64,000 bases of DNA from Agriotes lineatus (lineage: Eukaryota; Arthropoda; Insecta; Coleoptera; Elateridae): contig CALNHX010002686.1 in NCBI GenBank assembly GCA_940337035.1, positions 62,001 through 126,000 of the forward strand. The letters run 5' to 3'. Each line of letters begins with the position of its first letter. The first letter of the stretch is position 1. The translations under genes were made by a program, and so were the position numbers. Shown one piece after another: positions 43,641 through 54,287 of this stretch. Under the pieces are notes generated by a model, which was not told the DNA's origin, made no database searches, and saw only the letters and a list, made by a program, of their open reading frames with translations.

Positions 43641-43978
43641 CAAGGTCAAACATGCATGCACGTGGTCTATGTGTAGTTCGATTTTGGGCGTGGTCTTGAT
43701 ATTAGCAGCGTTGCCAGACCTGGTACAATTCTACGAATCTGGTACATTCTGAAACCGTTTCCTACAAAAGTACATTTTTAAAACGGGCATGCGCTCAGTC
43801 TGGCAACCCTGCATATTCTGACCCGAGTCGTGCCGACCTGCCGATGCCATCGGTGACGTAACCGATCCTTGCCGTTTATGTTTGTAAGTGTGGTTAAAGT
43901 TTACATTTATTATTTTCACTGAAAGACCAAATTGAAGGACGCACTTTTTCATCGTATGTACTTCACACTTTCTCTAAA

Positions 43979-44947
43979 TTGCTGGCGGATGGCAGTAAGA
44001 AACAATATTACAACTGTCATCGCTCTGTACACTTTTTGTGTGTTCTAGGCAAAGTAATTTGGAGATCAGCAAAGGTATTTAATCTAATGTTGGAGTCAGT
44101 AATAAGAAAAATAGATGTTAAAGGAAATATCAGAACCAAAATGATCCATATCAACGCATACGCAGATGACCTCGTCTTAACAAGTAGAAGCATGAACGAG
44201 CTCAAAATAGTGTTCAGAAAACTGGAGATGGAAGCAAAAGAGGTTGGCCTGATCGTAAACGAGAAAAAAACGAAATACTTGCGAATTAACACAGGTGAAA
44301 ACCAGCTGCAGAATCTAAAAATAGGAAATTATAATTTTGAAGGGGTAGGCGAGTTCGTATACTTAGGTTCACAACTAAACACCACAAATAACACTAGCGA
44401 GGAAATAACAAGACGCATTCAGAATGGAAACAAAATTTATTTTATGTACAAGAATCTGATGAAATCGAAAATACTGCAACGTGCATCCAAATGGAAGGTG
44501 TATAAGTCAATGATAAGGCCAGTGATGATCTACGGGTGCGAGACGTGGTCGTTAACAATGAGAGACCAAAACGCACTACGAACTGCAGAAAGAGCAATAA
44601 TGAGGAAGATATGGGGCCCAGTGCAAGATATGAATGGCCCACGGGGTAGAACAAACGTGGAATTAGACGTGCTAATAAGTGGTGCAGATATAGTGCGTCT
44701 TGTGAAAGCACAAAGACTCAGGTGGTTGGGGCATGTCGAGCGGATGGCGAGTGACAGGGCAGTAAAAAGCGTTTTCGAATGGAGGCCGGACTACGGAAGG
44801 ACCAGGGGAAGACCCAAGGAAAGATGGCTAGACGGTGTTCAGCGGGACTTGAGAACCTTAAGGGTGCTCAACTGGAGACGAGTCGCACAGGACAGAGCCC
44901 GGTGGAACAACGTTGTAAAGGAGGCTAAAATCCACAAAGGATTGTAA
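43979..44947 (+). CDS. RTE-type reverse transcriptase, C-terminal part, uninterrupted
   Basis: Contains HINAYADDLVL (catalytic YADD near 44155), FVYLGSQLN, YGCETWSLT, RWLGHVERM and GRPKERWLDGVQRDL. The order and spacing match insect and vertebrate RTE/Proto2 proteins. No stop to 44947. RT motifs upstream of motif C, and the endonuclease, are missing. The first 20 or so codons (43979-44040) are probably flanking DNA read in frame. Confidence 0.85.
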   Translation: MLADGSKKQYYNCHRSVHFLCVLGKVIWRSAKVFNLMLESVIRKIDVKGNIRTKMIHINAYADDLVLTSRSMNELKIVFRKLEMEAKEVGLIVNEKKTKYLRINTGENQLQNLKIGNYNFEGVGEFVYLGSQLNTTNNTSEEITRRIQNGNKIYFMYKNLMKSKILQRASKWKVYKSMIRPVMIYGCETWSLTMRDQNALRTAERAIMRKIWGPVQDMNGPRGRTNVELDVLISGADIVRLVKAQRLRWLGHVERMASDRAVKSVFEWRPDYGRTRGRPKERWLDGVQRDLRTLRVLNWRRVAQDRARWNNVVKEAKIHKGL

Positions 44948-44975
44948 CGCCGGTTAAGTAAAGTAAGTAAATTGT
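44040..44975 (+). mobile_element. RTE-like non-LTR retrotransposon, 5'-truncated
   Basis: Only the last part of ORF2 and a short 3' tail remain. The tail after the stop is AAGTAAAGTAAGTAAA, a short tandem repeat typical of RTE-type 3' ends rather than poly-A. Confidence 0.75.
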
Positions 44976-45067
44976 AGCAACTGTTGAATTTGAAAAGACG
45001 TCATTATTATCAAAGCAAAGTCGTTGATATCAAGAAGCCCTAAATCACTTTCAACACCTTGTTCTTT

Positions 45068-45424
45068 ATACCGGGTGGCCATAAGTACCTGATATCACAT
45101 TACCTTTGGAATCAACACCGCTTTATTAAAGCGATGAATACAACTAAACTAATAAATGTCATTAATGTCATCACAACTAAAATTCCTGTCTGTCAAAAAT
45201 TATTACTGATTGCAATAAGTAATGGAGTTAGAACAGGAGATTTTTATAATCGAGTCGTAGGCTAAACTGCAGAATCCGGGGCACATTCTCCTCCTCTTAT
45301 TGCATTTTATTACATTACATAGGTACCAATACTAATTGTAATTGAAATATAATACTAACCCAACATTTATAAGTAACTAATTCCATGGCTACCGAGATCT
45401 CAGATATTTATGGTCACCCGGTAT
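45068..45424. mobile_element. 357-bp MITE, TATACCGGGTGGCC ends
   Basis: TACCGGGTGGCCATAAGTACC at the left, inverted as GGTCACCCGGTATA with TATTTATGG at the right. TA at both edges. Same end type as 29293-29548. Confidence 0.85.
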
Positions 45425-45542
45425 AACAATACTGGACACTCGTCACATAGACTTTTCGTATCTTCAACCCACAATTTTATGCTTATTGCATCGTTATGGT
45501 GGCGTTTTGTACTATAATCTATACCTACAAAAATCTCTTAGG

Positions 45543-47545
45543 CCAGCTACAGTAGGATCGGCCTGCCGAAAAAATCCAAGTGAGCTGAGATTTTGCATAC
45601 ACCTTTGACATTACAAATAATGTCTCAAAAGTCCCCATCGATATGGCGCTTGCGATTTGAGTTATTCAACGTCAAAGGTCACAGAAATAAGTTTTTCGCA
45701 AATATCTCGCTTTCTATGGGTCGTATGACTTTTTTAGTTATTACAAAAAATGAAGGATAGGAAATTCTCTACAAAAAAGATTGTACAGGTGCTTTACGTA
45801 CAACTAACCATTCAGTAAATAACACACTGTTGAGTTTTGCAGACGGGTTTTACTTCCTTTTACGATAAAGGAAGTATTGCATTCACCCCAAAAATTCTAA
45901 ATTGAGTTTTCAACAGATCTTCACATTTTAGAGTCCCCTGAACCCAAAAACACGTGTTTTTGTTCATTGGTTGGTCTGCCTGTCTGTCTGCGAACAGAAT
46001 ATCTCATAAACGGAAAGAGGTATGGCGTTGAAACTTCATATATAAGTTTTGTGTACTTTCTAAACGCGACAGCTATCTTTGAAGAAAATCGCATAACCGG
46101 AAGTATGATGTTTACTCTTGTGTTTCAAAAACGGCTCCAACGAGTTTTTTCAAACTTTACATTTTTATTACATTTTATATGTGGATTGATTGAGATGAGT
46201 GATTTTCAAGTTGAATTTTAGAGGTATTCAACTGAAAAATCACTTATCTCACATCAATACACACCGGTTATGCGATTTTCTTCAGAAGCTTGCTGTCGCA
46301 TTTAGATAGTACAAAAAACTTATATATGAAGTTTCAACGCCATACCTCTTTTCGTTAATGAGTTATTCTGTTGGCAGACAGACCGACGGACGGACACACA
46401 GACCAATGAGCAAAAACATGTTTTTTGGGTTCAGGGGACTCTATAACGTGAAGATCTGTTGAAAACCCGTTTTCCGAATTTTTGGGGTGAATCCAATACT
46501 TTCTTTATCGTAAAAAGAAGTAAAACCCGTCTGCAAAACTTAATAGTGTGTTATTTACTGAACGGTTAGTTGTATGTAAAAAATCTATATAATCTTTTTT
46601 GTAGAGAATTTCCTAGCCTTCATTTTTTGTAATAACTAAAAAAGCCATACGACCCATAGAAAGCGAGATATTTGCGAAAAACTGATTTCTGTGACCTTTG
46701 ACCTTGAATAAGTCAAAACGCAAGCGCCATATCGATGGGGACTTTTGAGACATTATTTGTAATTTCAAAATAAATTCATTTTGTGGTTGATCCAAGGAAT
46801 CACAGGAAACTCCAAATGCGGTAGTTGCTATTACATCATTAGTAAATCTTGTAAAAGCGTCCTTTAGTTCTAGAGTTACTGTGCCACTTTTTTTTTCAAA
46901 GTGTTGGGTAAATTGTTGAGCACATTCCTTCATCAGTCCATACATAATTCTCATTTTGCTGCTGGTAAATGATGGACTTAAGGTAGATCTCATATCGTGC
47001 CATTTTTGCCCACCTGGGATTGAAATGGAGAATTAATAAAAAGCCACATTTGCACAGAAAAGCTTGAAAAATACCGATACTACTTAAAAATGTATACCGA
47101 GAGAAAGACGTTTCATAAAAAATATGGAGATGTAGCTTACCCTGCATTGCGAATAAATTTTTCTCCCATAATGGGTCAACACCGTGAATCCAATACTTTC
47201 TTTATCGTAAAAAGAAGTAAAACCCGTCTGCAAAACTTAATAGTGTGTTATTTACTGAACGGTTAGTTGTATGTAAAAAATCTATATAATCTTTTTTGTA
47301 GAGAATTTCCTAGCCTTCATTTTTTGTAATAACTAAAAAAGCCATACGACCCATAGAAAGCGAGATATTTGCGAAAAACTTATTTCTGTGACCTTTGACC
47401 TTGAATAAGTCAAAACGCAAGCGCCATATCGATGGGGACTTTTGAGACATTATTTGTAATTTCAAAATAAAGGTGTATGCAAAATTTCAGCTCACTTGGA
47501 TTTTTTCGGCAGATGCTGCGGTTGTCCGTCTACTGTAACTGGACT
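45543..47545. mobile_element. 2-kb foldback carrying a captured P450 fragment
   Basis: Left part 45543-45870 is inverted against 46530-46773 and again 47227-47545. Outer ends (CTACAGTAGGATCGG; right end CTACTGTAACTGG) are imperfect inverted repeats. The centre contains opposed pieces of the ACTTCCTTTTAC MITE family (45850-46230 and 46260-46520). A 287-bp block is present twice in direct orientation (46487-46773 and 47184-47470), and the 411-bp P450 segment lies between the two copies. Confidence 0.8.
46774..47184 (-). pseudogene. Captured P450 fragment (copy of 39887-40297)
   Basis: 411 bp aligned without gaps to the intact P450: part of exon 3, all of intron 2 and part of exon 2, in the same orientation as the gene. 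Only two differences were seen by eye (C to T near 47007, A to T near 47131). Splice sites are retained. The reading frame continues from exon 3 coding into transposon sequence (frame 46613-46993). It cannot make a P450. Confidence 0.95.
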
Positions 47546-47849
47546 ATCTTGCGATATTGTGCAAGTCAAAGTGTGAAAATTGCTGTTGATTTTGTTAATT
47601 CTGTTATTTTGTTATTGCTATTGTCGCTATTTTTGTGTGTGTTGTTAATTCTGTTTTGAAATGCGCCATACCACAATGATGAGTACGCCTCCGATTTATT
47701 GAGTCGTTTAGCTTAAATAAGGTTAACGATTTAATGTCAATATGATAGATGTCAAAAATGTTACCAATACAAAACTTGGAAATTACTAGATTCTAACATT
47801 AGTTCTGCCATCTATGACCACTGGTTTGGATTCAAGTTGTAGTGACATC

Positions 47850-49181
47850 TACAGTCACTTTATATACAACAGTCTGGCCATATGAAATGTCACCTATGAC
47901 ATAAGACAGAATATGGCCGCCTTCAGTGGCGGGTCAAAAGCAGTGGCGCAGTTAGTGTTGGAAAATAGTTTAATTAAATAAATGCTTAGTATAAGTAAAT
48001 ATATGACTAAATAGTAAAACAAACAATGTCGTATCAATGAGATATTATAAATTTTATTTACAGTTAGTGCTCACATAAATAATAGCAAATCTACATAACT
48101 TACAGTGATCCAAAAACTAATAAAACAGTGAGTATACAGTCTAATAAGCTTAAAATTACTTTTCATAACTTCCCACTTAATTTATATAGCCTACATTGTG
48201 CATTGCCACAGAAGTACAACTGGATTTGCTTCGTTGTGTATTTTGCTTTTTCGTTTTGGTTACAGCTATTCTTAAACGAACACCGATAACTTTGGATATA
48301 ATAAACTTTTCTAATTGATTAAAAGTTGCAATACATTTTACATCAACAATATGCATTTTATTTATATAAAATTCTTTTACATTTAGATTCTATTCTGACC
48401 TTTTATGTTATTCTAATATGCTCGATTAACCTGTTTGACCACAAGCCCCGCATTTTAATTTCTAGTGAAGCTTTTCATCTTAATGGTACCTATTTTTGCA
48501 TTCAAATGCACAAGACTCCATACCTAAAATTAAACTTTGATAAAATCATTTTTTCGAACGGATAATGTTATTTTAAAATTTTACCAGTTGTTTATAAAGA
48601 CATTGGTATTTTCAATGGCTGTAGGCTCCGAAGCAGACGATGAGAAGGTAAATAATGTTAGAACAGCATTATCGTTACGTCTTTTTTGTCACCAACTCGT
48701 GCTTTCTCACACATACAATCTGCAAAATGCTTTTCACAAATTCTTGAATTTCCATTCGGGTACCAATTTTCTCTATTAATTTTTTTGTCCATAAGTCTCG
48801 TCTGTCCCTATTCCTAAGGAAAGTTTCCGTTGCACACACTTTTCAGATTTGCTTTTGCATCCGACTGCACAGCAATACCTCATATCTGAAGAACATTTTT
48901 GAAATTGATATATTTCTTTAAACCTTGTCAGCTTACCGTTAATAAATTATAGTTCTAGTTGTTTCTAAAAATTATGATCAGTTTTCAACTATGTACTCGC
49001 ATTTCAAACGATTTTTCTTGATTGAATGTCAACTTATTTTATTTGAATAAATGTGACTTTGACATTTGTGAAATTTAAATCTTATTGTCAAAATGACGCA
49101 AGACATAAAATGGCGGCACCAATGAGAATCGTGACCATATATGGCCAGACTGTTAACGTTAGTGTATATAAAGCGACTGTA
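47850..49181. mobile_element. P-like element with 8-bp target duplication
   Basis: Ends TACAGTCACTTTATATAC and GTATATAAAGCGACTGTA are inverted, followed inside by an inverted ACAGTCTGGCCATAT segment. The direct repeat GTGACATC flanks it (47842-47849 and 49182-49189). Removing the element and one repeat restores an open exon. The 8-bp duplication and an internal THAP remnant both fit the P superfamily. Confidence 0.85.
48645..48875 (-). pseudogene. THAP domain remnant in the P-like element
   Basis: Minus strand reads CAVGCKSKSEKCVQRK, then after a shift DRRDLWTKK and after another INRENWYPNGNSRICEKHF. These are the C2CH THAP finger elements (first Cys pair, Trp, NSRICEKHF) in correct order. 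At least two frameshifts. The rest of the transposase is not recognisable. Confidence 0.65.
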
Positions 49182-49500
49182 GTGACATCGCCATGGATAT
49201 GCCATCTATGAGTGCTGGTCCAAGTTCAGACAACATCCCCATGGACATGCGAGCTATAGGTGTTGGTTCAATTTCCAGTGACATCGTAATAGGCACATAT
49301 GATGAAAAGGTTTGTATTTTTGTGAATTATATGTTACAATGTACCTATTTTAATTATGGATTGCAGCTATGGTGTCAATGTAGGAAACCAGACGACGGCG
49401 AACAAATGGTAAAATGTTCTGACAGAAAATGTAGAATAAAATGGTACCATTCAGTATGCCTACAATTACACAAAATTTTTTCGTTGACCGCAAAATTTTT

Positions 49501-49862
49501 TTTTGTGGTGAAAAATTTGATTAATACAACTAACCTCCATGCAAAATATCAAAACCTCAAAATCACAAAAACAGTTAATTAATGAAAAAGAGTGGATTAA
49601 TCAAAAACAGTGTATTAATGACTTCTATTAATCCATCCTTTTTTAGGAAAAATTATTTTTCATATTTAATTATTCTTTTATGTTGTGTAGACAGCATGTG
49701 TAATTTTATTGATTGTTAATGTAGCTTACATAGTTTCGAAATATCCTTATGTTTCTTATCGTATAGGTACTATTTAATAATTTTTGCTATGTGATATTGT
49801 AATTTTGCTTTTTATTAATTGGCTACATGCAGAAAAAGGTAATCAAATAATTTTACATTATA
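49501..49862. other. Spacer, nothing recognised
   Basis: AT-rich DNA between the PHD exon remnant and the next foldback. Confidence 0.3.
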
Positions 49863-51236
49863 CAGTGTGTCCCCGGATTGAGTTCACTATAGGTATAATC
49901 GACAAAAAAAATTTACAATTTTACTTTAATGTTTTGGGATTCCGCCCTGCTTGGTCTGAAAACAATTTTAAGCAGAGTTTTAATTTTTCGAAATTAAGTC
50001 GGCCATGAGAAATGTGAAAAAACTATTTTCTATTTAGGTAAACTACCCTTTTTGTTCATGATACGGCAAAATTTTGTTAAGAAAAATTGTTTAGAATGAT
50101 AGTTTATGGCCCTATACAAAATTTTAGAAAGATCTGTCGACTTAGAAAAAACCGTTATATTTTAGATAATTGTATTTAATTTTCAGGTAAACTATTCTTT
50201 TTGTTCATGATACGGCAAAATGTTATTAAGAAAAGTTGTTCAAAATGAAAAATTATGGCCCTGTACCAAATTTCAAAAAGATCTGTGGACTTAGATTAAA
50301 CCGTTATTTTTTAGATTAAACAAATTGCATTTATTAAAAATGATGATTTCATCTATGTCGACAGATCTTTTGAAATTTTGTATAGGGCCACAAATTTTCA
50401 TTCTGAACAACTTTTCTTAATACAATTTTTCCGTATCATGAACAAAAAGGATAGTTTACCTGAAAATTAAATACAATTATCTAAAAAATAACGGTGTTTT
50501 CTAAGTCAACAGATCTTTCTGAAACTTTGCATAGGGCCGTAATTTATCATTATAAACAACTTTTCTTAATAAAATTTTGCCGTATCATGAACAAAAAGGA
50601 TAGTTTACCTGAAAATAAAATAGTTTTCGCTTCCCTGTCAAGGCCTACTTGTTTTTCAAAAACTGAAAATATTCTTAAAATTTTTTTCAAACCAAGCAGG
50701 ATCGAATCCAGAACCTTAAAATAAAATGCAAAAATTTTTAATCCATCTCGCCTCTTGTAACATCAATCCTAGGACACACTATTGTATTTTCTTTTCAGGT
50801 AAACTACCCTTTTTGTTTATAATACGGCAAAATGTTATTAAGAAGAGTTGTTCAGAATGGGAAATTATGGCCCCATACAAAATTTCAGGAAGTTCTAGCT
50901 ACTTAAATCAAACCGTAATTTTTAATAAATAGGTACAATTTTAACGGTTTAATTTAAGTAGGTAGATCTTCCTGAAATTTTGTATAGGGCCATAATTTAT
51001 CATTCTGAACAACTTTTCTTGGTAAAATTTTGCTGTATCATGAACAGAAAGGGTAGTTTACCTGAAAAGAAAATAGTTTTTGCTTCACTGTCAAGGCCAA
51101 CTTGTGCTTTCAAAAACTGTAAATATTCTTAAAATTCTCTTCAGACCAAGCAGGGCGGAATCCTAAAACATTAAAATAAAATTGTAAAATTTTTTGTCAA
51201 TTATACCTATAGTGAACTCAATCCGGGAACACACTG
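49863..51236. mobile_element. 1.4-kb composite foldback, TACAGTGTGTCCCCGG ends
   Basis: CAGTGTGTCCCCGGATTGAG and its inverse CTCAATCCGGGAACACACTG lie next to TAs (49861-49862 and 51237-51238). Outer arms are about 105 bp. Inside, a unit of 140-150 bp with GTAAACTACCCTTTTTGTTC and ATGATACGGCAAAAT occurs three times forward (near 50038, 50188, 50800) and about three times inverted (near 50460, 50610, 51060). Confidence 0.9.
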
Positions 51237-51365
51237 TATAATAAATGGTGGTGGATAGTATTAACGTTAGATTCTTAATTAACTAATTTTAATAATTTTG
51301 TAGATATTATTATTATTATTAAAGTAAAAATAATTACATTAACTTTGTTAATACAATTTATTTCA

Positions 51366-51790
51366 TAATTATACAATTATAGGAGGGCATAAATTTACGA
51401 GTGCACAAGAAACTGTTAATATCTGAGCTACCACAGCAACATCGTCAGTTTTCTTTTTTGCCAGGAACAACATGGGCATCGTTTCGTGAAGAACTGTATT
51501 TTTTTGACGAAGGACTCCAATAACGCGTTTGACGTGTATTCTGAAAAAAAGATAATTAAGATAATTATTGTAACAATATACTTGCACTACCTCACGCTTG
51601 CTATATTCCCGGTTGATTCTATATCCTTTGGATCGAGCTGCCGTTTCCTTTTTAGAAAAGCAGGCGTTATCACTGTGGCCATATGTAGTCCTACGGAGTC
51701 TTTTATTAAAAAGCCTCTGCCAATACAAAATCTTCTGGCAAGAGATTGTTTAAAATCCCACAATCCTCTGTTAGACCTTATCGCTTATTC
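51366..51790 (-). pseudogene. DDE_4 (Harbinger-like) transposase tail
   Basis: The first segment reads GFLIKDSVGLHMATVITPAF then LKRKRQLDPKDIEST, with a one-base problem just before GFL. A 54-nt gap with GT-AG borders follows, then RIHVKRVIGVLRQKNTVL and LTVSCALVNLCPPI. The RxHVER-type helix and the CALVNL ending are characteristic of DDE_4-family transposases. The first two catalytic acids are missing, so only the last quarter remains. Confidence 0.7.
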
Positions 51791-51810
51791 TGCCACCATA
51801 TCCATGTGAT

Positions 51811-53952
51811 ACAAATGATATTGATCCAGGAGGAGTGATGCCTATTAGTACCTTTACCGTATAATGTTTTTTGTACGTAGACCATGTAGTACATTGTACT
51901 TCAAGGCTACTTGATTTTTCCACTCTCATCTCAAAACAATCGATTATTGAAGCATTCTGGCATTGATTTAATCAGCTGATCTCGTTCAGGCCAAATAATA
52001 CAATTTTTCATCCGATGATACATAATATTCAATGTGGTATAAATATTCTGGAAATTGTTTGTACGCTGACGTTAAACATGTATGCCAATAAACTAAAATC
52101 TAAATGTAATCTAAGTTTTATCACTGTTATCAAAAACATGACTCTAAGCATGTTTTACGTACTGAATTAGGAATAAATATATATAATTAAATGTGAACTG
52201 TATATATTGTATGCATTTGCCATAGTAGACGTGTGTAAAAGAATTTTTCTTTGTAATGTCACCAAGTATATCTGTCTAACTCGCAAAACTTTAAATGCAG
52301 CATGTGCCGTGGGCTACAACGTCATTCTTCCATGCTCACGTAAAACTTTTACATTCACTGGAAAACTCTCACTTTTCTTAACTTGTAGAACAATTCTTTC
52401 CGCAATTTTTTTACTGCGTTCCAACAACGTCGTATTAATTAGGACGCCTTCCAGAGGCGAGCGTTTCCTTTCCAGAGACTTTCCATTTGAAAAAATATTT
52501 TTTGGAACTTTTCCTTACTGCAAATCTCTAGCGTGCTTTTAAAACTTTCTTTAGTGCAACAAAAGTTATTAAATTCGTCGTACATTTTAAATGCGGCAAA
52601 TGCCGCGGGTTTCGGCTAGTATTATTATGATACATAAAGATCAATCATATTAAATGATAATTAAAAGAAATAAAAGTGGTATATTGATACAATCAAATTT
52701 AGGAAATTTTAAATAAGATTGTTGGCTAAGTTGAACTGGGTAATACAGATGAAATTAGAGACAAAATGGAATTTATTAGGAAAGTTATAACATTTGAGTA
52801 TTCCGTAATGGTGATGGAAGATAAGATAACTAATGTTGGTATGAGACAAATATGCTTGCTATGAAAATAAATAATTTTAGTATGTATAGATCAGATTAGT
52901 TAATTTTAAATTGGCAGCAATAATCGTAACTATATAAAGGAAATTTTGTTTAAACATATGATTAATAACAAACTAAAATTATGTACAGACGTTTTTGAAG
53001 AAATCTATTTATAACAAATAAAAACTTAGAAATTATGCCTTTATTTGTATGAGATTTGGTTATATGCAAATAAAAGGGGTTGTTTAAAAATCTACGAGGT
53101 GAACATAAGCGAAAATGTAACTGGAGTTGATGTGAGTATACAATCGGTGAAGAGATTGTGGAATACAGTTTAATTAGCTACAAAGAAGAAGAAGACGACA
53201 ATATTTGAATAGATTTGGATTTATTGCTGCATTGCAAGGTATAATTGACAGTCATTATTGGAGTTAAGGATTCTACGGAGGACTGGAATCATTTTGCTGG
53301 GGTTTGTTGGCGTGGCTTGGTTACTACAGGATAGGAGCTGTGGACGAAGGAAATTAGTTTGGGTATTATCTGTTAGTTGGAGGTTACCAGAGGGCTGATG
53401 TTGGCGGTCTTGTGCGGAAAGTTCAAGGAGTGAAGTTGGATCTGCAGGAGCCTGGAGTTTTGACTTTTGGGAGTTCTTTAGTTGGTTGAAGGTACATCGA
53501 GGATAGGCTGACATTGAGCTTGGCTGGGAAGCGTCAGGATCGGTGGTATTTGATGTGAGTAGCTGAAAAGTGAAAGGAAGTCAGGTTTGTCTTAGTTCTA
53601 ATAAGGAATAAAGAAAACAATTAATTGAGTAAAATAAAATAATAACAGCTTACTTTGGTGAATTAGTCATTGATTTGTGAAAGGGAAAGGATATTGGTAA
53701 ATTTTGATTTTGTTGTGGTTTTATACTTGTTATAATTCAAACTGACATTAGGTACAGTCAGTGGTAAACAATACATATAAAATTTAGAATATCAAAGAAT
53801 AGATAACTTGATTAACAAACCACACCTTTATGAGAGTCTCAAATGCATTGCATAATATTAAAATAACTAATAATAGAATTTTAAAAGTAGAGTGGTATAT
53901 TCATTGTCGATTTATGTAGCCCAAAAAGGTGGAGCTAGCACCTTATAAATTA
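51811..53952. other. Unassigned DNA, right part probably the 5' LTR
   Basis: An open frame of 111 codons at 52207-52542 (plus) and 97 at 53221-53514 (minus) match nothing I know. The part ending at about 53950 directly precedes a primer-binding site, so it should include a 5' LTR; its left edge was not found because no second LTR is in the window. Confidence 0.35.
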
Positions 53953-53970
53953 TGGCGTCCAACGTGGGGC
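53953..53970 (+). promoter_or_regulatory. Primer-binding site, tRNA-Lys type
   Basis: TGGCGTCCAACGTGGGGC differs at one base (T for C) from the classical tRNA-Lys primer site of retroelements. It marks the start of an LTR retrotransposon internal region on the plus strand. Confidence 0.75.
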
Positions 53971-54287
53971 AATTCTGCATTGCATTATTATGCTGTCCAA
54001 CTGTGGAGCTTGTAAAAGTTAGTTTTCAATCTATATTTGGCGCGAAGTAATTGTGAGATTTGATTGTAAATGATAAACCAAGTTTAGGGTCAGTTTTTAT
54101 TATTAATTGAGAATTAAGAGAGAGAATTGTAAAAAGCAATCATAATTTGAAACGTATCATAATTGAGTTCTTTTGAGATTAATAAAGTAACAGAATAGGA
54201 CAATCAATAAGAATAAATAAAGCAGCGTATAAAGGTTCAATTTGTGAACAAAACACAAAGATTTACAATTGAATATAAAGTTTTTTA

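Larger units (their letters stand above)
47803..49500 (+). pseudogene. PHD-finger gene exons, split by a P-like element
   Basis: A coding exon reads LPSMTTGLDSSCSDI up to 47849, is interrupted by 47850-49181, and continues in frame after one copy of the 8-bp duplication (AMDMPSMSAGPSSD...) to a donor at 49310. After a 57-nt intron, 49367 onward reads LWCQCRKPDDGEQMVKC, SDRKC and WYHSVC: the first six ligands of a PHD finger. The final Cys pair is not seen before the frame degenerates. PHD fingers read histone tails; some transposases carry one. The parent gene is unknown. The ATG at 49193 could restart translation after the insertion. Confidence 0.6.

Noticed and set aside
46613..46993. A second P450 gene
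   Set aside because: Only a 411-bp segment matches the P450, and the frame runs directly into foldback sequence; there are no other exons nearby.
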